Shown here in pieces: positions 1-8,782 of a DNA stretch of 64,000 nucleotides; the stretch's first letter is position 1, and each line of letters opens with the position of its first letter. The notes under the pieces were generated by a model. It ran no database searches. It saw only the letters and a list, made by a program, of their open reading frames with translations, and was not told the DNA's origin. A program made the position numbers and the translations under genes. The stretch is from Bacillus_I endophytica_A (GTDB taxonomy: Bacteria; Bacillota; Bacilli; Bacillales; Bacillaceae_H), in the NCBI RefSeq assembly GCF_026790145.1, contig NZ_JALAMS010000003.1, positions 1 through 64,000 of the forward strand, given 5' to 3'.

Positions 1-11
1 CTCTCCATAGA
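1..11 (-). rRNA. 16S rRNA gene, extreme 5' end (partial)
   Basis: Read on the minus strand, the last bases before the window edge are TTCTATGGAGAG, matching the beginning of Bacillus 16S rRNA just before its TTTGATCCTGG. The gene would continue off the left edge. An rRNA operon directly downstream of gyrA is the known Bacillus arrangement (rrnO in B. subtilis). The upstream boxA and tandem promoters support it. Only about 11 bases are present, so the exact mature end is approximate. Confidence 0.75.
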
Positions 12-105
12 AAGTTTGGTTTCATCTTTCGATGTCCATAGCTTGTTGTTTCTTATAAGAAACGTTGTTTTAAAAATAGAATTAACGTTGACGTATTTTG
101 TTCAG

Positions 106-117
106 TTTTCAAAGAAC
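106..117 (-). promoter_or_regulatory. boxA-like antitermination site in rRNA leader
   Basis: The minus strand reads GTTCTTTGAAAA, close to the boxA element bound by NusB/NusE in Bacillus rRNA leaders. It lies between the rRNA promoters and the 16S start, which is the expected place. Confidence 0.55.
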
Positions 118-137
118 TTGTCTTAAGCGACTTACTC

Positions 138-167
138 AGTATAACTCATATCTACTAAGCTTGTCAA
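138..167 (-). promoter_or_regulatory. rRNA operon promoter, proximal
   Basis: On the minus strand a TTGACA -35 box (162-167) is followed by an 18-bp spacer and TATACT (138-143). Its sequence and its position upstream of boxA and 16S fit the strong proximal promoter of a Bacillus rrn operon. Confidence 0.75.
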
Positions 168-210
168 CCTCTTTTTTTCAGCTCTAAGTTGTCTTGAGCT
201 GACTTTTAAA

Positions 211-240
211 ATATTATCATAGAAATGCTTACATTGGCAA
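211..240 (-). promoter_or_regulatory. rRNA operon promoter, distal
   Basis: On the minus strand TTGCCA (235-240) and TAATAT (211-216) are separated by 18 bp. It lies about 73 bp upstream of the proximal promoter, giving the tandem arrangement usual for Bacillus rRNA operons. Confidence 0.6.
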
Positions 241-256
241 CCCCTTTTTCACTTTT

Positions 257-1257
257 TTATAAAATTTCTGCAATGTATAGACCATTCTTCCCTGATAAGT
301 CTAGAAATGAAGCATCTTCATCAAGTCTAATAAGTGGTTTGGAAAGATCACTTTGATTGATAAAAACAATTTCTCCTCTTTGATTATTATTTAATAAAAT
401 TCTTCTTCCAATGGCTGTTAAAGATATTTCTTTCCTAAGGATTATGAGATACTCAAAATCATATTTTCCAAAAGTTTTTTCGCATTTCTTCTAGTACAGT
501 GAAAGGTATTTTCTTCTCTCCATGCGCTTTACCACTTACCATAGCATAGAACGTATCTGCAACTGCTACAATTTTGCTATAAGGATGAACTTGATTTCCG
601 GTAAGACCAAGAGGATACCCTGAGCCATCAAGACGCTCATGATGTTGAAGAACAGCAAGCTTGCTTCCCTCTGTTAACAAACGTAGGTGGCGAACCATTT
701 GATAGCTTTTACTAGGATGGACTTTAATCATTCTTTTTTCAGTTTCACTTAATACCTCATTACTTTTCAAGAAAAGATGCTCATTCATACGAGAAAACCC
801 ACAGTCCAATAAAAGCAGCAATTAAACCTACAGCTACTGGATGATGATAAAAATAATTTTCTTTTGATTGATATCTACAGAGATTTAAAATATGAGAGGA
901 AGTAGAAAAATCTTTGAAAAAGGGAATAAATCTTTTTCTGATATCTATCATGTCAATCATCATCCCAGCTTGCCATCCTTGAAATATTTTCTTATATTCC
1001 TCTATAGCTTTTTTATATTGATCAACAAATGTATTATACTTTTCAATACTCTCATATAATTCATTTATTTCTTCTTCTGGATTAGATAATGATGTTCTTT
1101 CTTGAACTCTTATCTCTTTAATGAGAAAAGCTCGCAAAACTTGTATTCTATGTTTTGTAATCTTCATTCCTTTTGGCATAATAATATGTCCACCTTGAGA
1201 ACATACATCCTCTTTCACAACAAAGCCTGCTTTTAAATCTTGAACTAAAACGTTCAC
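257..1257 (-). pseudogene. HD-GYP domain protein, decayed
   Basis: Three reading-frame pieces add up to one HD-GYP-type protein. The first (from a GTG at 1257 behind GAGGAGG) holds the N-terminal region up to HHPVAVGLIAAFIG. At about 797-805 the frame breaks straight into DCGFSRMNEHLFLKS, so about 25 residues with the HD catalytic pair appear deleted and the frame is shifted. The middle piece keeps HHERLDGSGYPLGL, the GYP signature. It breaks again near 462-480 at an A-rich run. The third piece continues in another frame as FGKYDFEYLIILRKE through PLIRLDEDASFLDLSG to a stop at 257. Intact members are c-di-GMP or related phosphohydrolases, often located between gyrA and the rRNA operon in Bacillaceae. 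With the catalytic core gone it is unlikely to be an active enzyme. Confidence 0.8.
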
Positions 1258-1306
1258 TATTCTCGCCTCCTCAAACAGCATTTCTATGAATGAGTAAAAT
1301 TATACT

Positions 1307-1336
1307 AAAAAAAGAGCGCATATAGCGCTCTTTTTT
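1307..1336 (-). terminator. gyrA terminator
   Basis: A GAGCGC-ATATA-GCGCTC hairpin (314-330 of this kilobase) is flanked by A7 on the left and T6 on the right, so it can work in both directions. It sits between gyrA and the HD-GYP pseudogene and terminates leftward gyrA transcription. Confidence 0.85.
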
Positions 1337-1357
1337 CAATGATTTTATTTAGAAGGT

Positions 1358-3859
1358 TTAATCTTCTTGTTCCTCTGTTTCTTCAGCTTGAGGACTTTCA
1401 AGATGTTCTCCTTCTTCATCAAGATCTTCATCTTCACTTTGTACACGAGCAACAGTTGAAACATATTCATCATCACCAAGACGAATAAGTTTAACTCCTT
1501 GTGTATTTCTTCCTGTTTGAGAGATGTCCTCAACAGATACACGAATAAGAACACCATGAACAGTAATAAGCATTAAATCATCGTCAAGATTAACAGATTT
1601 TAAAGCTACAACATCACCATTTTTCTCTGTAATGTTACACGTCTTGAGTCCTTTACCACCACGCGTTTGGATACGATAGTCTTCAACTGGAGTTCTCTTT
1701 CCATATCCATTCTTCGTGACTACAAGAATATCATCTTCATCTGCTGAGATTTCCATTCCTACTACTTCATCATCATTAGCAAGAGTGATTCCCTTTACAC
1801 CAGTAGCTGTTCTTCCCATTGAACGAACATCGTTCTCATCAAAACGAATAAGCAATCCTTTCTTCGTTCCAATGACCATATGCTGTTCTCCATTTGTTAA
1901 GCGAACAGAAATCAATTCGTCTTCTTCACGAAGGTTAATTGCAATCAGTCCATTAGTACGAATATTCTCAAAGGATGACAGTGGTGTTCTCTTAGCAATT
2001 CCATCCTTAGTTGTGAAGAATAGATAATCTGTATCTGTGAATTCTTTCACTGGGATAATAGCATTAATCCATTCTCCTTTTTCAACTTTTAGAAGGTTAA
2101 TGATTGGTAGACCTTTTGCTGTTCGACTATACTCAGGAATTTCATACCCTTTTGTTCGGTATACTTTTCCTTTATTTGTAAAGAATAGAATCGTGTCATG
2201 TGTAGAAGTTGTTAAAAGCTGTTCAACAAAGTCATTTTCATTCATATTCATCCCTTGAATGCCTCGTCCACCCCGACGCTGACTTTTATATGTTGAAACA
2301 GGAAGACGTTTAATATAACCATTATGCGTCAGTGTAATAACAATGCTCTGCTCAGGAATTAAGTCTTCATCTTCAATGTTTTCAATGCCACCATCTAAAA
2401 TTTCTGTTCGGCGGTCATTACTAAACTTCTCTTTCACTTCTGTAAGTTCTTCACGAATGATTTCAAGTACTTTTTCATCATCTGCTAGAATTGCGCGAAG
2501 TTCTGCAATTAAAGCTAATAGGGATTGATACTCAGCTTCGATCTTCTCTCTCTCTAGACCTGTCAAACGTTGAAGACGCATGTCTAGAATTGCTTGAGCT
2601 TGCTTTTCAGAAAGAGAGAAGTTCTCCATTAACCCCTCTTTAGCTATATCTGCTGTTTGAGAACTACGGATAAGCTGGATGACTTCATCAAGGTGATCAA
2701 GTGCAATTTTTAGTCCCTCTAAAATATGAGCACGCGCTTCTGCTTTACGCAATTCAAACTCTGTACGGCGACGAATAATTACTACTTGGTGATCAAGATA
2801 ATGCTGTAAACACTCTCTCAGACTAAGTACTTTAGGCTGACCGTTAACAAGCGCAAGAGTGTTGATTCCAAAGCTTGTTTGTAAAGCTGTATGTTTATAG
2901 AGATTGTTAAGAAGTACGCTTGCATTCGCATCACGACGAACTTCAATAACAATACGCATGCCACGGCGATCTGATTCATCACGTAAGTCTGTTATTCCAT
3001 CAATTCTCTTATCACGAACTAGATCAGCAATCTTCTCAATAAGCTTTGCTTTGTTCACTTGGTAAGGAAGCTCCGTTACAATAATTGTTTCTTTTCCATT
3101 GCTCTTCTGTTCAACATCCACTTTTGCTCTTAATGTAATAGACCCTTTTCCTGTTTCATAAGCTTTACGAATCCCACTTCTTCCAATGATATGAGCTCCT
3201 GTAGGAAAATCAGGACCAGGAATAATGTCCATAAGCTCCATTGTTGTAATCTCTGGATTTTCACTAACGGCTAATACCCCGTCAATTACTTCTCCAAGAT
3301 GGTGTGGTGGAATGTTTGTAGCCATACCAACAGCAATTCCTGACGAGCCATTTACAAGAAGATTAGGGAAGCGAGAAGGTAAAACAACAGGTTCTTTCTC
3401 TACCCCATCATAGTTATCTTGATAGTCAATTGTATCTTTATTAATGTCACGCAGAAGTTCCATAGAGATTTTAGACATCTTAGCTTCTGTATAACGCATA
3501 GCTGCTGCTGCGTCTCCATCAATTGATCCGAAGTTTCCATGGCCGTCAACAAGCATATGACGATAGTTGAAATCCTGTGCCATACGTACCATTGCATCAT
3601 AAACGGCTGAATCACCATGTGGGTGATACTTACCAATTACTTCCCCAACAATACGTGCGGATTTCTTATATGTTTTATCAGCGGTAATTCCTAAATCATT
3701 CATTGCATAGAGAATACGACGGTGCACAGGCTTAAGTCCGTCTCTCACATCTGGTAAAGCCCTTGAAACGATAACGCTCATTGCATAATCAAGGAATGAA
3801 GTTCGCATTTCTTGGCTAATGTTAATTTCATGAATTCGAGAGCTTGGCGTATCTGCCAT
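1358..3859 (-). CDS. gyrA: DNA gyrase subunit A
   Basis: GyrA is the breakage-reunion subunit of the A2B2 gyrase, which introduces negative supercoils using ATP. The product is 833 aa when started at the ATG behind AAGGAGG (the longer frame adds 11 unrelated residues). Active-site Tyr123 is visible in AAMRYTEAKMSKI. The quinolone-resistance region reads HPHGDSAVYDAM, with Ser84 and an acidic residue at 88, so it looks quinolone-sensitive. The GyrA box QRRGGRG lies near residue 555, ahead of the C-terminal DNA-wrapping repeats. An acidic tail ending EETEEQED follows. It lies 90 bp downstream of gyrB and is co-oriented with it. Confidence 0.98.
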   Translation of the reverse strand: MADTPSSRIHEINISQEMRTSFLDYAMSVIVSRALPDVRDGLKPVHRRILYAMNDLGITADKTYKKSARIVGEVIGKYHPHGDSAVYDAMVRMAQDFNYRHMLVDGHGNFGSIDGDAAAAMRYTEAKMSKISMELLRDINKDTIDYQDNYDGVEKEPVVLPSRFPNLLVNGSSGIAVGMATNIPPHHLGEVIDGVLAVSENPEITTMELMDIIPGPDFPTGAHIIGRSGIRKAYETGKGSITLRAKVDVEQKSNGKETIIVTELPYQVNKAKLIEKIADLVRDKRIDGITDLRDESDRRGMRIVIEVRRDANASVLLNNLYKHTALQTSFGINTLALVNGQPKVLSLRECLQHYLDHQVVIIRRRTEFELRKAEARAHILEGLKIALDHLDEVIQLIRSSQTADIAKEGLMENFSLSEKQAQAILDMRLQRLTGLEREKIEAEYQSLLALIAELRAILADDEKVLEIIREELTEVKEKFSNDRRTEILDGGIENIEDEDLIPEQSIVITLTHNGYIKRLPVSTYKSQRRGGRGIQGMNMNENDFVEQLLTTSTHDTILFFTNKGKVYRTKGYEIPEYSRTAKGLPIINLLKVEKGEWINAIIPVKEFTDTDYLFFTTKDGIAKRTPLSSFENIRTNGLIAINLREEDELISVRLTNGEQHMVIGTKKGLLIRFDENDVRSMGRTATGVKGITLANDDEVVGMEISADEDDILVVTKNGYGKRTPVEDYRIQTRGGKGLKTCNITEKNGDVVALKSVNLDDDLMLITVHGVLIRVSVEDISQTGRNTQGVKLIRLGDDEYVSTVARVQSEDEDLDEEGEHLESPQAEETEEQED

Positions 3860-3949
3860 AACAGTAAACCTCCTTGTGAGACCCAATAACAAGTCTCTGT
3901 TCCATATATAATGCAGGATAAGAACTCATCAACTTACCCTGCACTGGTG

Positions 3950-5872
3950 TTAAATATCTAGGTTTTTCACATATTTTGCATTTTCTTCAATAAAGTTTCT
4001 TCTCGGTTCTACTTTGTCTCCCATCAAGATCTCAAATGTTTCATCTGCTTCCATTGCATCTTTCAAGCTAACTTGAAGCAATGTTCTTGACTCAGGATCC
4101 ATCGTTGTTTCCCAAAGCTGCTCAGGATTCATTTCTCCAAGTCCTTTATAACGCTGAATACCAGGCTTTGATGTTCCAGAGAAGTTTTGAAGAACTTGTT
4201 CTAAGTCACGATCTGTGTAAGCATATTCAACTTTCTTATTTTGAGAAACTTTATACAATGGTGGCTGTGCAATGTATATATATCCTTTTTCGATAATATT
4301 TCTCATATAACGATAGAAGAATGTTAGAAGAAGTGTTCTAATGTGAGCTCCATCAACATCTGCATCAGTCATAATTACGATTTTATGGTAACGAGCTTTT
4401 GAGATATCAAAGTCTTCTCCAATACCTGTACCAATTGCTGTGATAATAGCTCGAACTTCATCATTAGAAAGAATGCGATCAAGACGTGCTTTCTCTACAT
4501 TAAGGATTTTACCTTTTAGAGGTAGGATAGCTTGGAAATGGCGATCACGCCCTTGTTTAGCAGAACCTCCAGCTGAATCACCCTCAACAATGTAAATCTC
4601 ACCAATTGATGGATCTTTTGAAGAGCAATCTGCAAGTTTTCCTGGTAGATGTGATACTTCTAAAGCACCTTTACGTCTTGTAATTTCTCGTGCTTTCTTT
4701 GCAGCAATACGGGCTCTTGAAGCTGTAAGTCCCTTTTCAATAATACGTCTTGCAACACTTGGATTTTCAAGTAAGAAAGTTTCAAAGCGTTCTGTAAATA
4801 GTGAATCTGTAATTGTACGTGCTTCACTATTTCCAAGCTTTGTTTTTGTTTGTCCTTCAAACTGTGGATCGGGATGCTTAATAGAAATAATCGCTGTTAA
4901 ACCTTCCCGAACATCTTCCCCTGTTAGATTTGTATCATTGTCTTTAAAGATTTGATTCTTTCGCGCATAATCATTGATTACACGTGTTAAAGCTGTTTTG
5001 AAACCAGACTCGTGTGTTCCACCTTCGTACGTGTTGATGTTATTGGCAAACGAATAAATATTGCTTGCGAAACCATCATTATACTGAAGCGCAACCTCAA
5101 TGGAGATATTATCTTTCTCTCCTTCTACATAAATCGGTTCTTCATGAAGAACTTCACGTGAACGGTTTAAATGTTCTACATATGACTTAATTCCGCCTTC
5201 GTAGTAATATACATTCTCTTTCTCTTCTTCACGTTTGTCACGGATAATGATTTTGATTCCACGATTTAAAAACGCTAACTCGCGAAGACGGTTAGCAAGT
5301 GTATCATAGTCATACTCCAATGTTTCTTGGAATATTTCCGGATCTGGTTTAAAGTGAGTAATTGTTCCTGTATGATCAGTTTTTCCGACTACTTTAATAT
5401 CTTCTTGAGGAATGCCTCGCTCATATTTTTGATAATGAATTTCTCCATCACGATGAACATGCACTTCTAAGAAAGTAGAAAGTGCGTTTACAACTGAAGC
5501 CCCTACCCCATGAAGTCCACCTGACACTTTATAACCGCCACCGCCGAATTTACCTCCTGCGTGTAAAACAGTCATGATAACTTCTAAAGCAGGACGACCT
5601 GTTTTTTCGTGGACGCCAACAGGAATTCCACGTCCATTATCTTGTACAGTGATACTATTATCTTTCTCAATTGTGACAGTAATTTCGTCACAAAAACCTG
5701 CTAACGCCTCATCAATACTATTATCAACAACTTCCCACACAAGGTGGTGAAGACCTTTTCCACTTGTAGATCCAATGTACATACCAGGTCTTTTCCGGAC
5801 GGCTTCCAAACCTTCTAATACCTGAATTTGATCAGCTTCATATGATTGGTTTTGTACTTCTTTTTGTTCCAT
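3950..5872 (-). CDS. gyrB: DNA gyrase subunit B
   Basis: GyrB is the ATPase subunit of DNA gyrase. The product is 640 aa, as usual for Bacillus. The GHKL ATPase carries DNGRGIPVG and GGLHGVGASVVNALS in the N-terminal half. The TOPRIM motifs EGDSAGGSAKQGR and DADVDGAHIRTLLL follow. The C-terminus ends DKVEPRRNFIEENAKYVKNLDI like other Firmicute GyrB proteins. The chosen ATG has GGTGAT ten bases upstream and gives the family-like N-terminus MEQKEVQ; a TTG two codons earlier is possible. The 136-bp gap to recF lacks the remB gene found here in B. subtilis. Confidence 0.98.
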   Translation of the reverse strand: MEQKEVQNQSYEADQIQVLEGLEAVRKRPGMYIGSTSGKGLHHLVWEVVDNSIDEALAGFCDEITVTIEKDNSITVQDNGRGIPVGVHEKTGRPALEVIMTVLHAGGKFGGGGYKVSGGLHGVGASVVNALSTFLEVHVHRDGEIHYQKYERGIPQEDIKVVGKTDHTGTITHFKPDPEIFQETLEYDYDTLANRLRELAFLNRGIKIIIRDKREEEKENVYYYEGGIKSYVEHLNRSREVLHEEPIYVEGEKDNISIEVALQYNDGFASNIYSFANNINTYEGGTHESGFKTALTRVINDYARKNQIFKDNDTNLTGEDVREGLTAIISIKHPDPQFEGQTKTKLGNSEARTITDSLFTERFETFLLENPSVARRIIEKGLTASRARIAAKKAREITRRKGALEVSHLPGKLADCSSKDPSIGEIYIVEGDSAGGSAKQGRDRHFQAILPLKGKILNVEKARLDRILSNDEVRAIITAIGTGIGEDFDISKARYHKIVIMTDADVDGAHIRTLLLTFFYRYMRNIIEKGYIYIAQPPLYKVSQNKKVEYAYTDRDLEQVLQNFSGTSKPGIQRYKGLGEMNPEQLWETTMDPESRTLLQVSLKDAMEADETFEILMGDKVEPRRNFIEENAKYVKNLDI

Positions 5873-6008
5873 TGTCAACTATATCACCTACACTTTTTAT
5901 TGGGCCAAATCACTTTCATCCTCTCATAAAGAGGACAATCCTTTTCCCTCCCCTGAGCTAGGTTAAATTGATCTTGAATATGACTCTTTTATTCCCATTA
6001 ACAGACTG

Positions 6009-7124
6009 TCAAACTTTCTCAATCTCCCCAGCCTTCACATGAAAGGTGGTTGCTTTTTGTAACGTTTCGTGGTGAATCCCGTCAATATTTGTTGTTGTCA
6101 CAAAGGTCTGAACTTTTCCTTGAATCGTATTGAGCAAATGTGACTGACGATAATCATCTAATTCAGATAATACATCATCGAGAAGTAGAATCGGATACTC
6201 TCCAATCTCTCCATGAATAAGCTCAATCTCAGCAAGTTTTATAGAGAGTGCTGTTGTACGCTGCTGTCCTTGAGAACCGAAAGTTTGCACATCTTTATCA
6301 TTTACGTAGAAAATTAAATCATCGCGATGTGGACCTGCTAATGTGATACCTCTGTCGATTTCTCTCATCTTTATTTTATCAAACTTTTCATAGTATGCTT
6401 GTATCATTTTCGACAAATCTTGTTCAGCTGATACATCAACAGAACTTTTATATTGAATTTTCAGCGTTTCAAGCCCTCTGCTTATCCCATGATGAATAGG
6501 CTCTGCCCAATCTTGAAGAAGCTGTAGAAACTCATATCGCTTCTTTAAAACAGATGCAGCAACTTCTGAAAGCTGAGTTGTATAAACATCTAATAAAGAT
6601 TGATCAGTTACTTTTCTCGTTTGGAGCTGTTTTAAATATTGATTACGTTGATGGAGAATTTTTTGATATCTGGCTAAGTCATGCATGTAAACAGGAGAAA
6701 CTTGTCCGATTTCCATATCAAGAAATCGTCGTCTTACTTGTGGGTTTCCCTTTACAAGATTAAGGTCTTCTGGAGCAAACATCACAGTGTTCATTGCTCC
6801 AATATATTGACTGAGTCGTTTTTGTTCAAGTCCGTTGTACTTAGCCTTTTTCCCTTTCGTAGATACGATCAGTTCAAGAGATAAAGGTCCTGAATTTCGA
6901 GTAAGCTCTCCTTGTATCTTAGCAAAATCACAGTCCCACTTAATAAGTTCTTTATCTTTTGATGTACGATGAGATTTTGCCATAGAAAGCACATAAATAG
7001 CTTCCATCACGTTTGTTTTCCCTTGTGCATTCTCGCCTAAAATGACGTTCACTTTGTTCTCAAACGAAATAGTAGCTTTCTCATAGTTACGATAATTTTT
7101 CAGCTGTAGTTCATTGATATGCAA
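6009..7124 (-). CDS. recF: DNA replication and repair protein RecF
   Basis: RecF is an SMC-like ABC ATPase that helps load RecA at single-stranded gaps through the RecFOR pathway. The product is 371 aa (B. subtilis 370). The Walker A GENAQGKTN is at 30-38, the signature FGSQGQQRT near 280, and Walker B ILLLDDVLSELD near 317-328. It starts 14 bp after yaaA ends, so the two are probably co-transcribed and translationally linked. Confidence 0.97.
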   Translation of the reverse strand: MHINELQLKNYRNYEKATISFENKVNVILGENAQGKTNVMEAIYVLSMAKSHRTSKDKELIKWDCDFAKIQGELTRNSGPLSLELIVSTKGKKAKYNGLEQKRLSQYIGAMNTVMFAPEDLNLVKGNPQVRRRFLDMEIGQVSPVYMHDLARYQKILHQRNQYLKQLQTRKVTDQSLLDVYTTQLSEVAASVLKKRYEFLQLLQDWAEPIHHGISRGLETLKIQYKSSVDVSAEQDLSKMIQAYYEKFDKIKMREIDRGITLAGPHRDDLIFYVNDKDVQTFGSQGQQRTTALSIKLAEIELIHGEIGEYPILLLDDVLSELDDYRQSHLLNTIQGKVQTFVTTTNIDGIHHETLQKATTFHVKAGEIEKV

Positions 7125-7138
7125 GATTTCACCAACTT

Positions 7139-7351
7139 TTATGAAACAACAAATTGACCAACTGTCGGAATGTCCACTTGATCACCCGTTCTTAATTTTC
7201 GTCCACGGCGATCTTCGCTTTCTCCGTTTACAAAAACCTCATGTTCACTAAGGAACCATTTAGCCATTCCACCAGACTGAATCACGTCTGCAAGCTTCAA
7301 AAACTGCCCTAAAGTAATGAAGTCTGTTGAAATTTGCACTTCTTGAGCCAT
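7139..7351 (-). CDS. yaaA: S4-domain RNA-binding protein YaaA
   Basis: A 70-aa protein made essentially of one S4 RNA-binding fold, with the conserved GGMAKWFLSEHEVFVNGESEDRRGRKLRTGDQV. The family sits between dnaN and recF in most Firmicutes and has been linked to ribosome or nucleic-acid binding. The start is the ATG preceded by GGAGAT at six bases; an upstream TTG lacks proper spacing. Its own promoter should lie between the dnaN terminator and this start. Confidence 0.93.
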   Translation of the reverse strand: MAQEVQISTDFITLGQFLKLADVIQSGGMAKWFLSEHEVFVNGESEDRRGRKLRTGDQVDIPTVGQFVVS

Positions 7352-7401
7352 CAATATCTCCTACTTTCCAAAATGATCTATCTTTTTTATTTTACTAAAA
7401 A

Positions 7402-7447
7402 ATTTAAAAAGAGAAAAGAAAGCTACTAGTCCTCTTCTAGTAGCTTT
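7402..7447 (-). terminator. dnaN terminator
   Basis: A perfect 11-bp stem (AAAGCTACTAG / CTAGTAGCTTT, 7419-7447) with a 7-base loop is followed on the minus strand by a U-rich tract. It separates the dnaA-dnaN transcript from yaaA-recF. Confidence 0.8.
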
Positions 7448-7461
7448 GTTCTCTTTATGAA

Positions 7462-8598
7462 TTAATATGTTCGTACTGGTAAAATTAATTGTAACATAGA
7501 ATCGTCATCTAATGTGCGAATAACAAATGGACGCATAGCCCCTGTGAAGTTTATTTTAATTTCACTGCCCTCTAAAGCCTTAAGTGCATCAAGCATATAT
7601 TTAGCACTGAAAGAGATTTTCAGCTCTTCCCCCTCTACTGATTTACTTTGCACTTCTTCACTTACTTTTCCGATTTCAGGAGAGTTTGAAGAAATCTCAA
7701 TAATTCCCTCTGGCATTGTAGAAAGTTTAACAACATTGTTTCGTCCTTCACGAGCTAACAATGATGCTCGGTCGATAGATTGAAGAAATTCTTTTACATT
7801 CAATACAACATCTGTTTTACTGTCATCTGGAATAAGACGAGATGTATCAGGATAGTTGCCGTCTAATAAACGAGAGAAGAACAGCAGATGTTTTGTTTTA
7901 AATAAGACTTGATTTTCTGTAATGACGATATCAACAAGCTCGCTTGAATCATCCAGAATCTTGCTGAATTCATTCAAGCTCTTTCCTGGAATTACAATGC
8001 TATATTTTTCTTGATTTGTTGTCTCAATTTTAGCTTTTCTTAAAGCTAAGCGGTGGCTGTCTGTTGCAATACATGTCAACTCACCATCTTCAAGTTTCCA
8101 GTTTACACCTGTCAAGATGGGGCGTGTTTCTGACGTGGACACTGCAAACACTGTTTGTCGAATCATGTTTTTAATTAAGTCTGTAGGTACACTAAACATG
8201 TTTTCTTCTTCAATTTGTGGAAGCTGTGGATATTCTTCTGCATCTAAACCATTTAAATTAAATTCTGCTTTTCCAGAACGGATAACTGTAGAAAAGTTAT
8301 TTTGAACTTCAATTTCTACTGTTTCTTTTGGCAGCTTCTTAACAATCTCGCTAAAGAAACGAGCTGGTAGAACAATACTGCCTTCTTTTTCAACATCTAC
8401 AATATGTTTGTCTTCATCTTCTTTTGGAATGAAAGATTCAATTGAAACATCTGAATCGCTTCCTGTCAATGTTACTCCTTCATCAGAAACAACAATCTTG
8501 ATCCCTGTAAGAATTGGAATTGTTGTACGAGAAGAGATAGCTTTCATCACATCTTGAACACTTTGAACTAAATAATCTTTTTGAATTGAGAATTTCAT
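7462..8598 (-). CDS. dnaN: DNA polymerase III beta subunit (sliding clamp)
   Basis: The beta clamp is a ring-shaped homodimer that tethers the replicative polymerase to DNA and recruits repair and regulatory partners. The product is 378 aa, identical in length to Bacillus clamps. It begins MKFSIQKDYLVQSVQDVMKA and ends LILPVRTY, with three repeated clamp folds. The start has AGGAGGAACAAG-type spacing. It is separated from dnaA by a 184-bp spacer that forms one half of oriC. Confidence 0.98.
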   Translation of the reverse strand: MKFSIQKDYLVQSVQDVMKAISSRTTIPILTGIKIVVSDEGVTLTGSDSDVSIESFIPKEDEDKHIVDVEKEGSIVLPARFFSEIVKKLPKETVEIEVQNNFSTVIRSGKAEFNLNGLDAEEYPQLPQIEEENMFSVPTDLIKNMIRQTVFAVSTSETRPILTGVNWKLEDGELTCIATDSHRLALRKAKIETTNQEKYSIVIPGKSLNEFSKILDDSSELVDIVITENQVLFKTKHLLFFSRLLDGNYPDTSRLIPDDSKTDVVLNVKEFLQSIDRASLLAREGRNNVVKLSTMPEGIIEISSNSPEIGKVSEEVQSKSVEGEELKISFSAKYMLDALKALEGSEIKINFTGAMRPFVIRTLDDDSMLQLILPVRTY

Positions 8599-8639
8599 TT
8601 TCTCTTGTTCCTCCTTTTTTTATCTGGAGAGTTCTTTTA

Positions 8640-8775
8640 TTTATTATTTTTTAATAGAAAAATAGCAGTAGTAATAGTAGGGGCTGTGAAAATGTGGATA
8701 ACTCTTAGAAACCCAGAAAATAAAGTCTATCCACATGTGGACAGACTGTGTGTAAATGAGTCTAAGTTATTCACA
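8640..8775. other. oriC: oriC, dnaA-dnaN side: unwinding element, DnaA-trio and DnaA boxes
   Basis: From left to right: an AT-rich stretch; six consecutive trinucleotides TAG CAG TAG TAA TAG TAG (8663-8680) matching the DnaA-trio element; a short G-rich spacer; then DnaA boxes TGTGGATAA (8693-8701), CTATCCACA (8727-8735), TGTGGACAG (8736-8744) and TTATTCACA (8767-8775). In B. subtilis this side of dnaA is where strands first open, with DnaA filaments running from the boxes onto the trios. The order here is the same, so this is the likely site of initial melting. Confidence 0.85.
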
Positions 8776-8782
8776 TAATTCA

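Noticed and set aside
3590..3625. Quinolone-resistance mutation in gyrA
   Set aside because: The motif reads HPHGDSAVYDAM with Ser84 and an acidic residue at 88, the usual sensitive pattern.
5150..5165. CACGTG-centred sequence in gyrB considered as parS
   Set aside because: Only the centre and a few adjacent bases match; six arm positions differ from parS.
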